This document shows positions 63,486 through 64,000 of a stretch of DNA of 64,000 nt, piece after piece; position 1 is the stretch's first letter, and every line of letters starts with the position of its first letter. Under the pieces are notes generated by a model, which did no database searches, was not told the origin of the DNA, and worked only from the letters and a program-made list of their open reading frames with translations. Position numbers and translations under genes: made by a program. This stretch comes from Mimachlamys varia (taxonomy: Eukaryota; Mollusca; Bivalvia; Pectinida; Pectinidae). The stretch spans positions 62,001 to 126,000 of the forward strand of contig OX392538.1 of assembly GCA_947623455.1 (NCBI GenBank), given 5' to 3'.

Positions 63486-64000
63486 GTACACTCGCTGTCC
63501 CCTTCTCCCACCCCCACACATACACATTGTATGTACACTCACTGTCCCCTTCTCCCACCCCCACACATACACATTGTATGTACACTCACTGTCCCCTTCT
63601 CCCACCCCCACACATACACATTGTATGTACACTCACTGTCCCCTTCTCCCACCCCCACACATACACATTGTATGTACACTCACTGTCCCCTTCTCCCACC
63701 CCCACACATACACAATGTATGCCCACTCACTGTCCCCTTCTCCCACCCCCACACATACACATTGTATGTACACTCACTGTCCCCTTCTCCCATCCCCACA
63801 CATACACATTGTATGCACACTGTCCCCTTCTCCCACCCCCACACATACACATTGTATGTACACTCACTGTCCCCTTCTCCCACCCCCACACATACACATT
63901 GTATGTACACTCACTGTCCCCTTCTCCCACCCCCACACATACACATTGTATGTACACTGTCCCCTTCTCCCACCCCCACACAAACACATTGTATGCACAC
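63486..64000. repeat. 47 bp minisatellite (right edge, open-ended)
   Basis: Eleven copies of tacactcactgtccccttct, cccacccccacacatacaca, ttgtatg, with small deletions in three copies. On the minus strand every unit holds ACA|GTGAGTGTAC, a donor-like site. The array runs off the window. Confidence 0.95.

Overview
The window is eukaryotic and very repeat-rich. Genes are split by introns with GT-AG borders, there are kilobase-scale minisatellites, a Ty3/gypsy-type LTR retrotransposon, a degenerate CR1-like LINE, tRNA-headed SINE-like pieces and several non-autonomous DNA-transposon-like elements. The repeat families (ends with inverted GCTCACCTGG, AGGCCCATTGGGCCTCTTG, TGTCCCCCAAAC) and the permuted gypsy element point to a mollusc, most likely a bivalve. 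The species cannot be told from the sequence alone.

Layout. Positions 1-41036 are dominated by one minus-strand gene that I assembled from 12 exons with consistent splice phases. It encodes a CCDC177-like coiled-coil protein. Its start codon is near 40979 (or 41036) and its 3' end lies beyond the left edge. Its introns are filled with tandem arrays: 80 bp units (1-2130), 75/77 bp units (2636-27382, about 17 kb of array), 18 bp units (27810-28318), 47 bp units (28980-30850), 42 bp units (31613-33663), a two-copy 76 bp duplication (37290-37436) and 67 bp units (37760-38379). A 7,676 bp LTR element with LTRs of equal length that read as identical, and a 5 bp target duplication, sits inside the 75 bp array (12047-19722). 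From 41 to 48 kb there is a TA-flanked MITE and a frameshifted CR1-like LINE inserted into an 81 bp minisatellite. Between 49.2 and 52.9 kb lies a plus-strand two-exon gene of unknown function (249 aa). From 53 to 58.3 kb there are transposon-derived repeats. From 58.7 to 60.5 kb lie a two-exon LYR-motif microprotein gene (67 aa, resembling the MIEF1 upstream-ORF microprotein) and, 235 bp downstream, an ankyrin-repeat/SOCS-box gene. The right end has 40 bp and 47 bp minisatellites.

The main discovery is that six of the tandem arrays start exactly at a splice junction. Their repeat unit contains the terminal bases of the adjacent coding exon plus its splice donor (exons 4, 9 and 11 of the CCDC177-like gene, exon 1 of the 249-aa gene) or its acceptor plus the first exon bases (exons 5 and 8). 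Copy number runs from 2 to more than 200, which looks like successive stages of one process that amplifies exon-intron borders into long strings of decoy splice sites. It affects two genes on opposite strands. At the four donor arrays the intron side carries an in-frame stop a few codons after the first donor, so only the exon-proximal donor gives an open protein.

The LTR element is notable because integrase precedes reverse transcriptase in its single 1,471-aa gag-pol ORF. This is the Gmr1-type order rather than the usual gypsy order.
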